From positions 1,054,001 to 1,118,000 of the forward strand of contig CAVVCQ010000008.1 of the NCBI GenBank assembly GCA_963746805.1: 64,000 bases of DNA, written 5' to 3'. The notes under the pieces are model-generated. The model ran no database searches. It saw nothing but the letters and a program-made list of their open reading frames with translations, and was not told where the DNA came from. The translations under genes and the position numbers were made by a program. Of this stretch, positions 45,868 to 54,091 are shown in pieces. The DNA comes from DATHTC01 sp963746805 (GTDB lineage: Bacteria > Actinomycetota > Thermoleophilia > Gaiellales > Gaiellaceae). Within the stretch, counting starts at the first letter, position 1; each line of letters opens with the position of its first letter.

Positions 45868-48027
45868 GTGAGGCGCCTGGTCTCCAGCTTCCCGAGTCGG
45901 CGCTCGAGCTGGATCGTCGTCGGCGTCTGGCTCGCGCTCGCCGCGATTTTCGCGCCCTTCGGGGCAAAGGTGGTCGACGTCACGAACGACGAGTACGTGA
46001 TGCCCGGCGGCTCGCAGACGGCGCAGGTGCAGTCGGTCCTCCGCGAGCGCTTCCCGGGCGGCGACCAGCGGCCCGCGATCGTCGTCTACCGTCGCGCAGG
46101 CGGCTTGACGGCAGTCGACCGTGACACCATCGCCGCCGACGCGGCGAAGCTCGCGGCGATCCCGCACGTCGGCGACCCACTCGTCCCGTTCGCGCCGGCC
46201 GCGCCGCCGGGCCTCGTCTCCGAGGACGCCGACGTGGCCGTCACGATCGCGCCGATCGTGGCAGGGAAGATCCTCCACGTCACACCGACGATCGAGGCGA
46301 TCCGCGACGTCGTCTCGCAGGGCGAGGGCCTCGAGACGCACGTGACCGGGTTCACGGGCATCACGAGCGACTACAACTCCGCGATCAAGGAGGCCGACGT
46401 CAAGCTGCTCGGGGCGACGGTCCTCCTGGTGCTCGTGCTCCTCATCGCGGTGTACCGGTCGCCGCTGCTCGCGCTCGTGCCGCTCGTCGTCGTCGGGATC
46501 GCGTTCTCGGTCGCCAACGGGTTGGTCTACGTGCTGAACCGCGGGATCGACCTCCCGGTCGACAGCTCGTCGACGTCGCTCCTCCTCGTGCTCATGTTCG
46601 GCGCTGGGACGGACTACTGCCTGCTGCTGGTGTCGCGCTACGGCGCGAAGCTGCGGCAACGCGAGTCGGCGGAGGAGGCGCTGCGTGAGGCGCTGCCGGA
46701 AGCGGCGGTGCCGATGATCGCGAGTGGACTCACCGTGATCGCGGCGCTGCTGACGATGCTCGCCGCGGTCTTCGGCATCTACCGGACGCTCGGCCCGATC
46801 AACGCGATGGGGATCGCGGTGGTCCTGCTGGCCGGGCTGACGCTCCTGCCCGCCCTCCTGTACCTGCTCGGCCGTCGCGTCTACTGGCCCAACGCGGCCG
46901 CGGTCCAGCCGGCACCCGACGACCGGCCCGAGGAGGAGGGGAGCGCGAGATGGCGCTCGGTCGCGCTGCGGGTGCGCAGGCGTCCGGTTCGGTTCCTCAC
47001 GGCGTCCGTCGCCCTGCTCGTGCTCGCGGCCACGGGGCTTGCGCTGTGGCAGACGGAGATCGACCCGCTGGCGCAGTTCCGGACGCAGACGGACTCGAAG
47101 CAGGGCTACGAGATCCTCGCTTCCGCGTTCCCGATCGGTGTCGTCAACCCGACCTCCGTCGTGGTCGAGCGCGAGGACGGGGCCGTGCGGGCGGGCGACG
47201 TGGCCCGTGTGACGGGGCGGATCGAGGCCGTCGACGGCGTCGCCTCGGTGACCGACACCGGCCGCCGCTCCGCCGACGGCCGCGCCGGGCTGCTGAGCCT
47301 CGTCTACGTGGACGAGCCGTTCGCGGCTGCCGCGCTCGACCGCACGCAGGTCGTGCGCGACGTCGTCGCCGAGGAGGAAGACCTGCGCGTCCTCGTGGGC
47401 GGCGGCTCGGGCGAGCGGCTGGACGTCCGCAACGCTTCGCGGCGCGACCTGATGGTCGTCGTCCCGCTCGCGCTCGCGGTGGTGCTGCTCACGCTGGTCG
47501 TGCTGCTCCGCGCCCTCGTCGCGCCGCTGTTCCTGCTCGCGACGGTGGTCCTCTCGTTCGCGGCGACGCTCGGCCTGACGATGGCGATCCTCGCCTTCGG
47601 GTTCGGGCAGGACGGGTTCAACGTCGTCCTCCCCCTGATCATCTTCATCTTCCTCGTCGCGCTCGGGTCGGACTACAACATCTTCCTGATGAGCCGCGTC
47701 CGCGAGGAGGCGGCGCGGCACGGCACGCGCGAGGGGATGCTCGTCGGCCTCGTCGCGACCGGGCCGGTGATCACGAGCGCCGGCCTCATCCTCGCCGGCA
47801 CGTTCGCGGTGCTGACGATCATCCCGAGCTGGGATCTGACGATGATCGGGCTGGCGGTCGCGCTCGGCGTCCTCCTCGACACCTTCGTCGTCCGGTCGGT
47901 GACTGTCCCCGCGATCACGTGGCTCGTCGGCGACCGCAGCTGGTGGCCGTCGACCGCCGCGTCCGGCGCCGACCGCGAGCGCGGCGCCGACGTCGTCGAT
48001 GCCCCGGCGTCCGCCGAGCAGGCCTAG
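45868..48027 (+). CDS. MMPL/RND-family membrane transporter
   Basis: A 719-residue exporter with two repeats, each made of one helix, a large extracytoplasmic domain and about five helices. GAGTDYCLLLVSRYGAKLRQRESAEEALREAL and LGSDYNIFLMSRVREEAARHGTREGML are the paired MMPL signatures with the proton-relay Asp-Tyr. Family members in actinobacteria export lipids or drugs; the substrate here is not evident. The start is GTG at 45868. The gene ends 4 bp before the convergent ene-reductase gene. Confidence 0.88.
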   Translation: MRRLVSSFPSRRSSWIVVGVWLALAAIFAPFGAKVVDVTNDEYVMPGGSQTAQVQSVLRERFPGGDQRPAIVVYRRAGGLTAVDRDTIAADAAKLAAIPHVGDPLVPFAPAAPPGLVSEDADVAVTIAPIVAGKILHVTPTIEAIRDVVSQGEGLETHVTGFTGITSDYNSAIKEADVKLLGATVLLVLVLLIAVYRSPLLALVPLVVVGIAFSVANGLVYVLNRGIDLPVDSSSTSLLLVLMFGAGTDYCLLLVSRYGAKLRQRESAEEALREALPEAAVPMIASGLTVIAALLTMLAAVFGIYRTLGPINAMGIAVVLLAGLTLLPALLYLLGRRVYWPNAAAVQPAPDDRPEEEGSARWRSVALRVRRRPVRFLTASVALLVLAATGLALWQTEIDPLAQFRTQTDSKQGYEILASAFPIGVVNPTSVVVEREDGAVRAGDVARVTGRIEAVDGVASVTDTGRRSADGRAGLLSLVYVDEPFAAAALDRTQVVRDVVAEEEDLRVLVGGGSGERLDVRNASRRDLMVVVPLALAVVLLTLVVLLRALVAPLFLLATVVLSFAATLGLTMAILAFGFGQDGFNVVLPLIIFIFLVALGSDYNIFLMSRVREEAARHGTREGMLVGLVATGPVITSAGLILAGTFAVLTIIPSWDLTMIGLAVALGVLLDTFVVRSVTVPAITWLVGDRSWWPSTAASGADRERGADVVDAPASAEQA

Positions 48028-48030
48028 CCG

Positions 48031-49446
48031 CTACGCGGGCTCGAGGGTCGCGGGCTCGCGGCCGGCCTCGGCCGGGACCTCGTCCTTGTAGTACGCCATG
48101 ACGTCCTCCATCATCCGCTCCCAGGCCGCGTCGCCGTGCTCGCCGTACCGCTCCTCCTCGTAGCAGCCGAGCGGGAACTCGAGGGCGTTGGCGAGGCACT
48201 TGTTGCAGTACGTGCACGCCTTGCCGGGCGGCGGCCCGTCCTCGCCGGCCTGCCACAGGCGCGGCAGGTTCGGGTTGGCGAGCAACGGCCTCGCGATCGC
48301 GACCGCGTCGCAGTCGCCGCCGCTGATCGCGGCCGCGACGCGGGACGCCGTCTGCCAGCCGCCGGTGCACACGACCGGGATCGACACGGCCTCCTTGATG
48401 CGGTGCGCGTCGGCGGCGTAGAGCCCTTCGAGCAGCTCCGGCACTGCGCGTCCCTTCTTCACGAACGGCTGCGTGCGCCGCCACTGAAGGCTGGGGAACC
48501 AGCGGAGCGCGGCGTAGCGGAACAGCAGGTAGTTCCGCCACGTGTGCTTGCCGCTCGCGATCATGCTCTGGTACGTCGAGACCGAGTAGCGGAAGTCGAG
48601 CGGGCCGGCCGGGTTGTGCGGGTGCGGGAACGTGCTGCCGGTCGAGACGTGGATGGCGTCGGCGCCGGCGTCCTCCACCCAGCGGGCGACCTGGATCTGC
48701 TCCTCGAGCGTGTTGCCGCGCTTCCATTCGAGCGGAAAGGTGCTCGCGTTGTGGTTGTCGCGGGCGTTCAGCTTCACGAGCAGGAAGTAGTCGTCGCCGA
48801 TCTCGGCGCGAATCGCGCGGATCGTCTCGAGCAGGAATCGTGCGCGGTTCTCGAGCGGGCCGCCGTAGTCGTCCTTGCGGTTGTTCACCGCGGAGCTCAG
48901 GTACTCCGTGAGCAGGTAGCCGTGCGACGCCTGGAGCTCGACGCCGTCGGCGCCCGCAGCGCGTGCGCGGCCCGCCGCGCGCGCGAACTTCTCGCGGACG
49001 TCGGCGATCTCCTCGAGCGTCATCGCGCGCGAGCGGAGGCCGTGGAAGGCGTCCGTTTTTGTCGAGGCGCCCAGCGCGACGTGGTGCCGGTTCTCGATCC
49101 CGCCGATGTCCCGCTGCCGCCCGGCGTACGCGAGCTGCACGATGAGCTTGCAGTCGTGGTCGTGCACCCGCTTTACGAGCGCGCGCCAGAACGGGATCCG
49201 CGAGTCGCGGTCGATCATCGCGTAGTTGGGCAGCACCCGCCCCCGGACGTCGACCGGGGCGTGGGAGGAGATGATCGCGCCGACGCCGCCGGCCGCGAAG
49301 CGCTCCTCGAAGTTGATTCGCGCGATCGTGCCGCTGCCGTCGTAGTTGTCGATCCGGCCCGACATGCTCGACCGCAGCACGCGGTTGGAGATCGTGAGGT
49401 TCCGGAACCGCAGCGGCTGGAAGATGACCGAGGCGTCGTCTGCCAT
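48031..49446 (-). CDS. Old-yellow-enzyme-type NADH:flavin oxidoreductase
   Basis: A 471-residue TIM-barrel flavoprotein. VIFQPLRFRNLTISNRVLRSSM and YDGSGTIARINFEERFAAGGVG are the opening OYE segments, VQLAYAGRQRD, AAGADGVELQASHGYLLTEYLS and DDYGGPLENRARFLLETI follow, and PVVCTGGWQTASRVAAAI is the phosphate-binding strand. A C-terminal CTYCNKCLANALEFPLGC stretch holds extra cysteines, though the second dinucleotide-binding domains of dienoyl-CoA reductases are missing. It probably reduces activated C=C bonds using FMN. Confidence 0.85.
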   Translation of the reverse strand: MADDASVIFQPLRFRNLTISNRVLRSSMSGRIDNYDGSGTIARINFEERFAAGGVGAIISSHAPVDVRGRVLPNYAMIDRDSRIPFWRALVKRVHDHDCKLIVQLAYAGRQRDIGGIENRHHVALGASTKTDAFHGLRSRAMTLEEIADVREKFARAAGRARAAGADGVELQASHGYLLTEYLSSAVNNRKDDYGGPLENRARFLLETIRAIRAEIGDDYFLLVKLNARDNHNASTFPLEWKRGNTLEEQIQVARWVEDAGADAIHVSTGSTFPHPHNPAGPLDFRYSVSTYQSMIASGKHTWRNYLLFRYAALRWFPSLQWRRTQPFVKKGRAVPELLEGLYAADAHRIKEAVSIPVVCTGGWQTASRVAAAISGGDCDAVAIARPLLANPNLPRLWQAGEDGPPPGKACTYCNKCLANALEFPLGCYEEERYGEHGDAAWERMMEDVMAYYKDEVPAEAGREPATLEPA

Positions 49447-49492
49447 CGGCTTTCCACTCTGTCATGTCGGCGACGGGAGGTCGAGCGTCGCT

Positions 49493-51094
49493 TCAGCGCA
49501 GCCCGGGCACCCGGCGCAGGATCCGCATGCCCGTGGTGAGGAGCGTGTCCCAGTGCTCCGGCGAGAGTCCGCGCGGGCCCCAGGTGGTGAGGACGCGCTG
49601 CACCACGACCGTCTGCGGCTCCGTGTACTTCTCGATCCCGTGCCCGCCGTGCCGGCGGCCGAGGCCCGAGTCCTTGAAGCCGCCCATCGGCGCTCCCGTC
49701 GAGCACCAGGCGGCGCCGTAGGCCTCGTTGACGTTGACGGTGCCCGCCTCGAGCGTCCGCGCGAGCTTCCTGCCGCGCCGCGGATCGCCGGTCCACACGC
49801 TGAAGTTGAGGCCGTAGCGGCTCGCATTCGCCAGCGCGACCGCCTCCTCGTCGGAGCGGACGCGGTAGAGCGAGACGACGGGGCCGAAGGTCTCCTCTGC
49901 GAAGAGCGTCATCTCGGGGGTCACCTCCGCCAGGACGGTCGGCTCGTAGAAGAACGGCCCCACGTCCGGGCGCGCTCGGCCGCCCGCGAGGACGCTCGCG
50001 CCCTTCGCGACGGCGTCCGCGACGTGCGCCTCGACCGTCTCGAGCTGCCGCTGCGACAGGAGCGACCCCATCTCGTAGTCGTGCTCGAGCCCGCTGCCGA
50101 CGCGCATCCCCTCGGTCAACTCGACGAGCCGCCGGGCGAACGGCTCGTAGACGTCCTCGTGCACGTAGATGCGCTCCATCCCGACGCACATCTGGCCGGC
50201 GTGCGAGAACGAGCCCTTGCGCGCGCCCTCCGCCGCCCGCTCGATGTCGGCGTCGTCGAGGACGAGCATCGCGTTCTTGCCGCCGAGCTCGAGCGAGCAG
50301 CCGATCAGGCGCTCGGCGCACCGGGCGGCGACCTCGCGGCCGACGCGGGTCGAGCCCGTGAACATGACGTAGTCGACACGGTCGATCAACGGCGGCCCGA
50401 GCTGCTCGCCGCTGCCGGTGACGAGCGTCAGCAGCCCCGGTGGAAGGCCCGCCGACTCGAGGAGCTTCGCGGCCCAGAGCGCGCTGAAGGGTGTGCGGGA
50501 GTCGAGCTTCGTGACGACGCCGCAGCCCGCCGCCAGCGCCGGGAGCGCGTCGGTGATCCCGAGGATGAGCGGGAAGTTCCACGGCGCGATCACGCCGACG
50601 ACGCCGACCGGGTGGTGGTACTCGCGCGCGTCCGTGAGCACCGGCAGCGCACCGCGCCGGAAGCGCGGCCGCAGGTGCCGGGGGGATGCGCGGCCGTAGT
50701 AGCGCGCGGCGTTCGCGGTCTCGTGGATCTCCTCGAGCGCGTCCCGACGGGCCTTGCCGCCCTCGAGCTGGATCAGGTCCATGCCCTCGGCGCGCCGGTC
50801 GAGGACGAGGTCGTGGAACCGGAGGAGGACCGCCGCCCGCTCCCGCGCGGGGCGCGCCGCCCAGCGCTGCTGCGCGAACCGGGCGCGCGAGACCGCCAGC
50901 TCGAGATCGTCCTCGGTCGCGTGCGGGACCTCGCCGACCAGGGCACCGGTCGCCGGCGCGACGATCGCGATCGGCTCCCGCTCGCCTGGCCCGCGCGTCA
51001 ACCGCGCCGCGAGCCGGTCGAGCGCCGCGCGGTCGAGCCGCGGCGACACCCGGCTCGTGCCGTCGACCTGCCGGACGCCGGCCTGCACGGTCAT
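49493..51094 (-). CDS. NAD(P)-dependent aldehyde dehydrogenase
   Basis: A 533-residue aldehyde dehydrogenase. GVVGVIAPWNFPLILGITDALPALAAGC, FTGSTRVGREVAARCAERLIGCSLELGGKNAMLVLDDAD (catalytic Glu) and FSHAGQMCVGMERIYVHEDVY (catalytic Cys) are standard, with ETFGPVVSLYRV and GFKDSGLGRRHGGHGIEKYTEPQ later. It resembles succinate-semialdehyde and fatty-aldehyde types. It overlaps the SDR gene by 4 bp and lies near an alpha-dioxygenase whose products include long-chain aldehydes, so a fatty-aldehyde role is an inference. Confidence 0.88.
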   Translation of the reverse strand: MTVQAGVRQVDGTSRVSPRLDRAALDRLAARLTRGPGEREPIAIVAPATGALVGEVPHATEDDLELAVSRARFAQQRWAARPARERAAVLLRFHDLVLDRRAEGMDLIQLEGGKARRDALEEIHETANAARYYGRASPRHLRPRFRRGALPVLTDAREYHHPVGVVGVIAPWNFPLILGITDALPALAAGCGVVTKLDSRTPFSALWAAKLLESAGLPPGLLTLVTGSGEQLGPPLIDRVDYVMFTGSTRVGREVAARCAERLIGCSLELGGKNAMLVLDDADIERAAEGARKGSFSHAGQMCVGMERIYVHEDVYEPFARRLVELTEGMRVGSGLEHDYEMGSLLSQRQLETVEAHVADAVAKGASVLAGGRARPDVGPFFYEPTVLAEVTPEMTLFAEETFGPVVSLYRVRSDEEAVALANASRYGLNFSVWTGDPRRGRKLARTLEAGTVNVNEAYGAAWCSTGAPMGGFKDSGLGRRHGGHGIEKYTEPQTVVVQRVLTTWGPRGLSPEHWDTLLTTGMRILRRVPGLR

Positions 51095-51903
51095 CGGCGC
51101 GACGCGGTCCCCGGTCGTGGACGCGACGTCCGGATCGCGATCCGGCGCGTGAGCCGCGGGAAGATCCGGGCCTGCAGCATCATCACGCGGAGCGCGAACG
51201 GCGTGAACACGAGCCGCTTCTCGCTCCTGATCGCGCCGACGATCGCGTCGGCGACCTCCTCCGGCGTCAGCGTCCGCACGAGCCGCGCCATCCCCGGGAT
51301 GCCGTGCTCGGCGCCCGGATTGTGCTCGAAGTACGTGCTCGCGACCTTCCCGGGCACGACCTGGGAGACCTTGACGCCCGAGCCGTCGAGGTCGGCCGAC
51401 AGCGAGTCCGTGAGACCTCGGAGCGCCCAGCGCGCCGACGCGTAGCCGGCGGCGGCGGGCCATGTGACGAACGCGACCGGTGTGTTGATGTTGACGATCA
51501 GGCCGCGCCCGCGCGCGAGCATTCCCGGCAGCAGCGCCCGCGTCATGTAGACGGTCGAGTAGAACGGCGCGGACATCATCCGCTCGAACTCCTCCGGCGG
51601 GGTCTCCTCGAAGAACAGGAACCGCCCGGCGCCGGCGTTGTTCACGAGCACGTCCGGCGCCCCGACCTCCTGCTCGATGCGCTCCGCCGCCTGCGCGACG
51701 GCCTCGCGATCCGAGCAGTCGAGCTCGTACGCGGTCGCGCGGCCGCCCGCCGCCTCGATCTCGGTCACGAGCTCGTCGAGCTTCGACCGAGTCCGGGCGA
51801 CGACGACGGGGTGGCCACCGGCGCGGGCGACGACCCGGGCGGTGGCGGCGCCGATCCCGCTCGACGCCCCCGTGATCACGATCGTGCGTCCCTCGAGCTC
51901 CAC
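51091..51903 (-). CDS. SDR-family protein with altered catalytic residues
   Basis: A 270-residue short-chain dehydrogenase/reductase. The cofactor loop TGASSGIGAA (11-20) and VNNAG (87-91) are normal. The active-site YxxxK is YASAR (Tyr 154, Arg 158) and the usual catalytic Ser before it is replaced in NINTPVAFVTWP. The tail ARIFPRLTRRIAIRTSRPRPGTASRR is basic, as in membrane-associated SDRs acting on lipids. Either the enzyme uses a changed mechanism or it binds without classical catalysis. GTG start at 51903, 2 bp after the NDH-2 gene. Confidence 0.8.
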   Translation of the reverse strand: MELEGRTIVITGASSGIGAATARVVARAGGHPVVVARTRSKLDELVTEIEAAGGRATAYELDCSDREAVAQAAERIEQEVGAPDVLVNNAGAGRFLFFEETPPEEFERMMSAPFYSTVYMTRALLPGMLARGRGLIVNINTPVAFVTWPAAAGYASARWALRGLTDSLSADLDGSGVKVSQVVPGKVASTYFEHNPGAEHGIPGMARLVRTLTPEEVADAIVGAIRSEKRLVFTPFALRVMMLQARIFPRLTRRIAIRTSRPRPGTASRR

Positions 51904-51905
51904 GG

Positions 51906-53567
51906 CTATTCCCCGGTCGACCGGCGCAGGGCGTCGAGGTCGACGGCCTTCGTCAGCTCCGTCCGCGCCACGATCCGCTCGGTCGACAGCAGCACGTCCT
52001 GCAGCTCGTTCGCCTGGTCCTCCTGGAGCGCGACCGTCCGCACGAGCGACCCCGCTCGGGCCAGCCTCGCCCGCCGGCGCTCGAGCCACTTCCGCCCGAG
52101 GTGGTCGCCCGGCCCGATCGTCTCGAGCACCGCGCCGTCGTCGCCGTCGCCGACGACGTCGACCGTTCCCTCGATGATGACGTGCACGAGCCTCACCGGC
52201 CGGGAGCTGTCGGCGATCGTCTCGCCCGGCTGGTAGACGTGGTGGCGCACGTCGAATGCCGTGATCTGCGACGGCCCGGTCTGGACGATGTCGCGTCCGA
52301 CGAGCGGCCAGACGAACCAGTCTGCGATGAGCCGAAGGCGGCGGTCCCAGGTCGGGATGCCCACGCCCCAGATGACGCTTCGCCACGCGATCCACGCGAT
52401 CTTCCCCCGCAGGGGAATCGCCTTGAGCGCGCCGACGGCGGTGCGGTTCCCGATCGAGATCCCCTGGCCGATCACGTCCGAGCGGAACGGACGCAGGGAC
52501 TTCCCGGCCAGCGAGCGTCGGAGGTTGCGGCCAATCGCGTCGCCATGCTTGAGGGCGAAGAGCGCCACCGGCGGGCACGTGCCGCCGCGCGGATGTCGGA
52601 CCGCGGCGCAATCGCCCCCGGCCCAGAGGTCGTCGCGCCCGTCGACTCGCAGGAACTCGTCCGTGACGAGCCGGCCGCGTTCGTCCCGCGGGAGCGGGAT
52701 GTCGTCCAGCAGCGGCCACGGCTTCGAGCCGACGGCGCTGACGATCGTCCGCGTCGGGATGTGCTCGCCGTTCGAGAGGTACACCTCGTTCGGGGTCACG
52801 CCGACGACCTTGGTCTCGAGCATCAGCTCGACGCCGAGCTTGCGGGAGTGTTTCATCGCGTACTCGACGAGACCCGGGTAGCTCCGTTCGGAACGCTCCG
52901 CGTTCTTCGACCCGTACAGCTCCGGCAGCAGCGTCGGCCCGGGGTGGACGACGAGGACGCGGCATTCCTCTCGCGCGATCCCGCGGTACTCGCGCCGGGT
53001 GAGCCGCGTCAGGAGATCCGCGAGCTCCCCGGCGAGCTCCGTCCCCGAGAAGCCGCCGCCCGCGACGAAGAACGTGAGCAGCCGGCGCCGCTCCTCCGGA
53101 TCGGTCTCGATGTCCGCGAGCTCGAGCATCTCCAGGACGTGGTTCTTGAGGCGGAAGCAGTCGTGGAAGCTCTTCAGGCGGAACGCATGCTCCGCGAGCC
53201 CCGGGTAGCTCTCGAGGTTCTCGCCGCTGCCGATGCAGACGACCGCGCGGTCGTAGGCCAGCTCGAAACGCGCGCCGTCGAGGTGCCGGCTCGTGACGAC
53301 CGTGCGCGCCTCGATGTCGATCGATTCGATCTCGGCGACGTGGAGACGTGCCGGCGCGAAGACCCGACGGCCGGGGTTCAACACCGTGCTTGCCAGGATC
53401 CGACCGGTCACCATCTCGCCGATCAGCCCGTGCACGGCGAGCGCGTTGTCGCGCGTCACGACCGTGACCCGGACGTCGCCACGCTTGATCGAGCCGCGAA
53501 GGCGGCGGACGGTGCGGTACGCGACGAACCCACCGCCGAGAACGAGCACGTGCGGCGCGTCCGTCAC
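51906..53567 (-). CDS. Type II NADH dehydrogenase-like flavoprotein fused to a cyclic-nucleotide-binding-like domain
   Basis: A 553-residue protein. Residues 1-400 are NDH-2-like: VLVLGGGFVAYRTVRRL (FAD loop), FFVAGGGFSGTELAGELADL (NADH loop), DLWAGGDCAAVRHP and GKIAWIAWRSVIWG, the membrane-binding end. Residues about 405-500 (VYQPGETIADSSRPVRLVHVIIEGTVDVV, LETIGPGDHLG) resemble a CNB/CRP-type barrel, without the usual phosphate-binding Arg cassette. NDH-2 passes electrons from NADH to quinone without pumping. The fusion suggests ligand control. GTG start after an AGGAG site. Confidence 0.82.
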   Translation of the reverse strand: MTDAPHVLVLGGGFVAYRTVRRLRGSIKRGDVRVTVVTRDNALAVHGLIGEMVTGRILASTVLNPGRRVFAPARLHVAEIESIDIEARTVVTSRHLDGARFELAYDRAVVCIGSGENLESYPGLAEHAFRLKSFHDCFRLKNHVLEMLELADIETDPEERRRLLTFFVAGGGFSGTELAGELADLLTRLTRREYRGIAREECRVLVVHPGPTLLPELYGSKNAERSERSYPGLVEYAMKHSRKLGVELMLETKVVGVTPNEVYLSNGEHIPTRTIVSAVGSKPWPLLDDIPLPRDERGRLVTDEFLRVDGRDDLWAGGDCAAVRHPRGGTCPPVALFALKHGDAIGRNLRRSLAGKSLRPFRSDVIGQGISIGNRTAVGALKAIPLRGKIAWIAWRSVIWGVGIPTWDRRLRLIADWFVWPLVGRDIVQTGPSQITAFDVRHHVYQPGETIADSSRPVRLVHVIIEGTVDVVGDGDDGAVLETIGPGDHLGRKWLERRRARLARAGSLVRTVALQEDQANELQDVLLSTERIVARTELTKAVDLDALRRSTGE

Positions 53568-53572
53568 GGCTC

Positions 53573-53938
53573 CTAGCTGTATCCGCGCCGCGCGGCGAGC
53601 GCGAGCAGCGTGTTCGTCGCCGAGATCGTGGTGGCGACCGCAGCGGCCTTCCGCGGGATCCGCCCCGTCCCTCCGGCGACCATCGCGGCGACCGTGTCGC
53701 TCGCGTGGATCAGCGTCGCGACGCGAAGCGCGCGCCGGCGCGTCCCCTCGTCCCGCTGGAGGAGCTCGTAACCGATCACCATCGTGCGGACGCCGAAGAG
53801 CCGCGTGATGTACGACGCCGCGGGGTTCGCCTCCGGCTCGACGCCGAGGCGACGGGCGAACAGGTCCGGGGCGAGCAGCGAGCCGGTGCCGTTCACGAGC
53901 CGGATGAGCCCGAGCAAGGTCCGCGCGGATTCGGACAT
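53573..53938 (-). CDS. Small membrane protein, DUF4267-like
   Basis: A protein of about 121 residues from ATG 53938. An upstream in-frame ATG at 54046 would add 36 less convincing residues. SARTLLGLIRLVNGTGSLLAPDLFARRLG followed by SYITRLFGVRTMVIGYELL is the pattern of small four-helix membrane proteins often grouped under DUF4267. It ends 6 bp before the NDH-2 gene on the same strand and is divergent from the alpha-dioxygenase. Function unknown. Confidence 0.6.
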   Translation of the reverse strand: MSESARTLLGLIRLVNGTGSLLAPDLFARRLGVEPEANPAASYITRLFGVRTMVIGYELLQRDEGTRRRALRVATLIHASDTVAAMVAGGTGRIPRKAAAVATTISATNTLLALAARRGYS

Positions 53939-54091
53939 GCGGGTGCCGCGACGGGGACCGTGGGTGGGCACGCCGCTGAGCATATTGCCACCGGTCGACG
54001 CCGTCACCCCGGCCTTGCGGAACGCGGCCGAGAATGCTTCGATCATCGAACGCGCGCGTGCGTGAGGCCGTGCGACGAGACGGGAGGTGTG

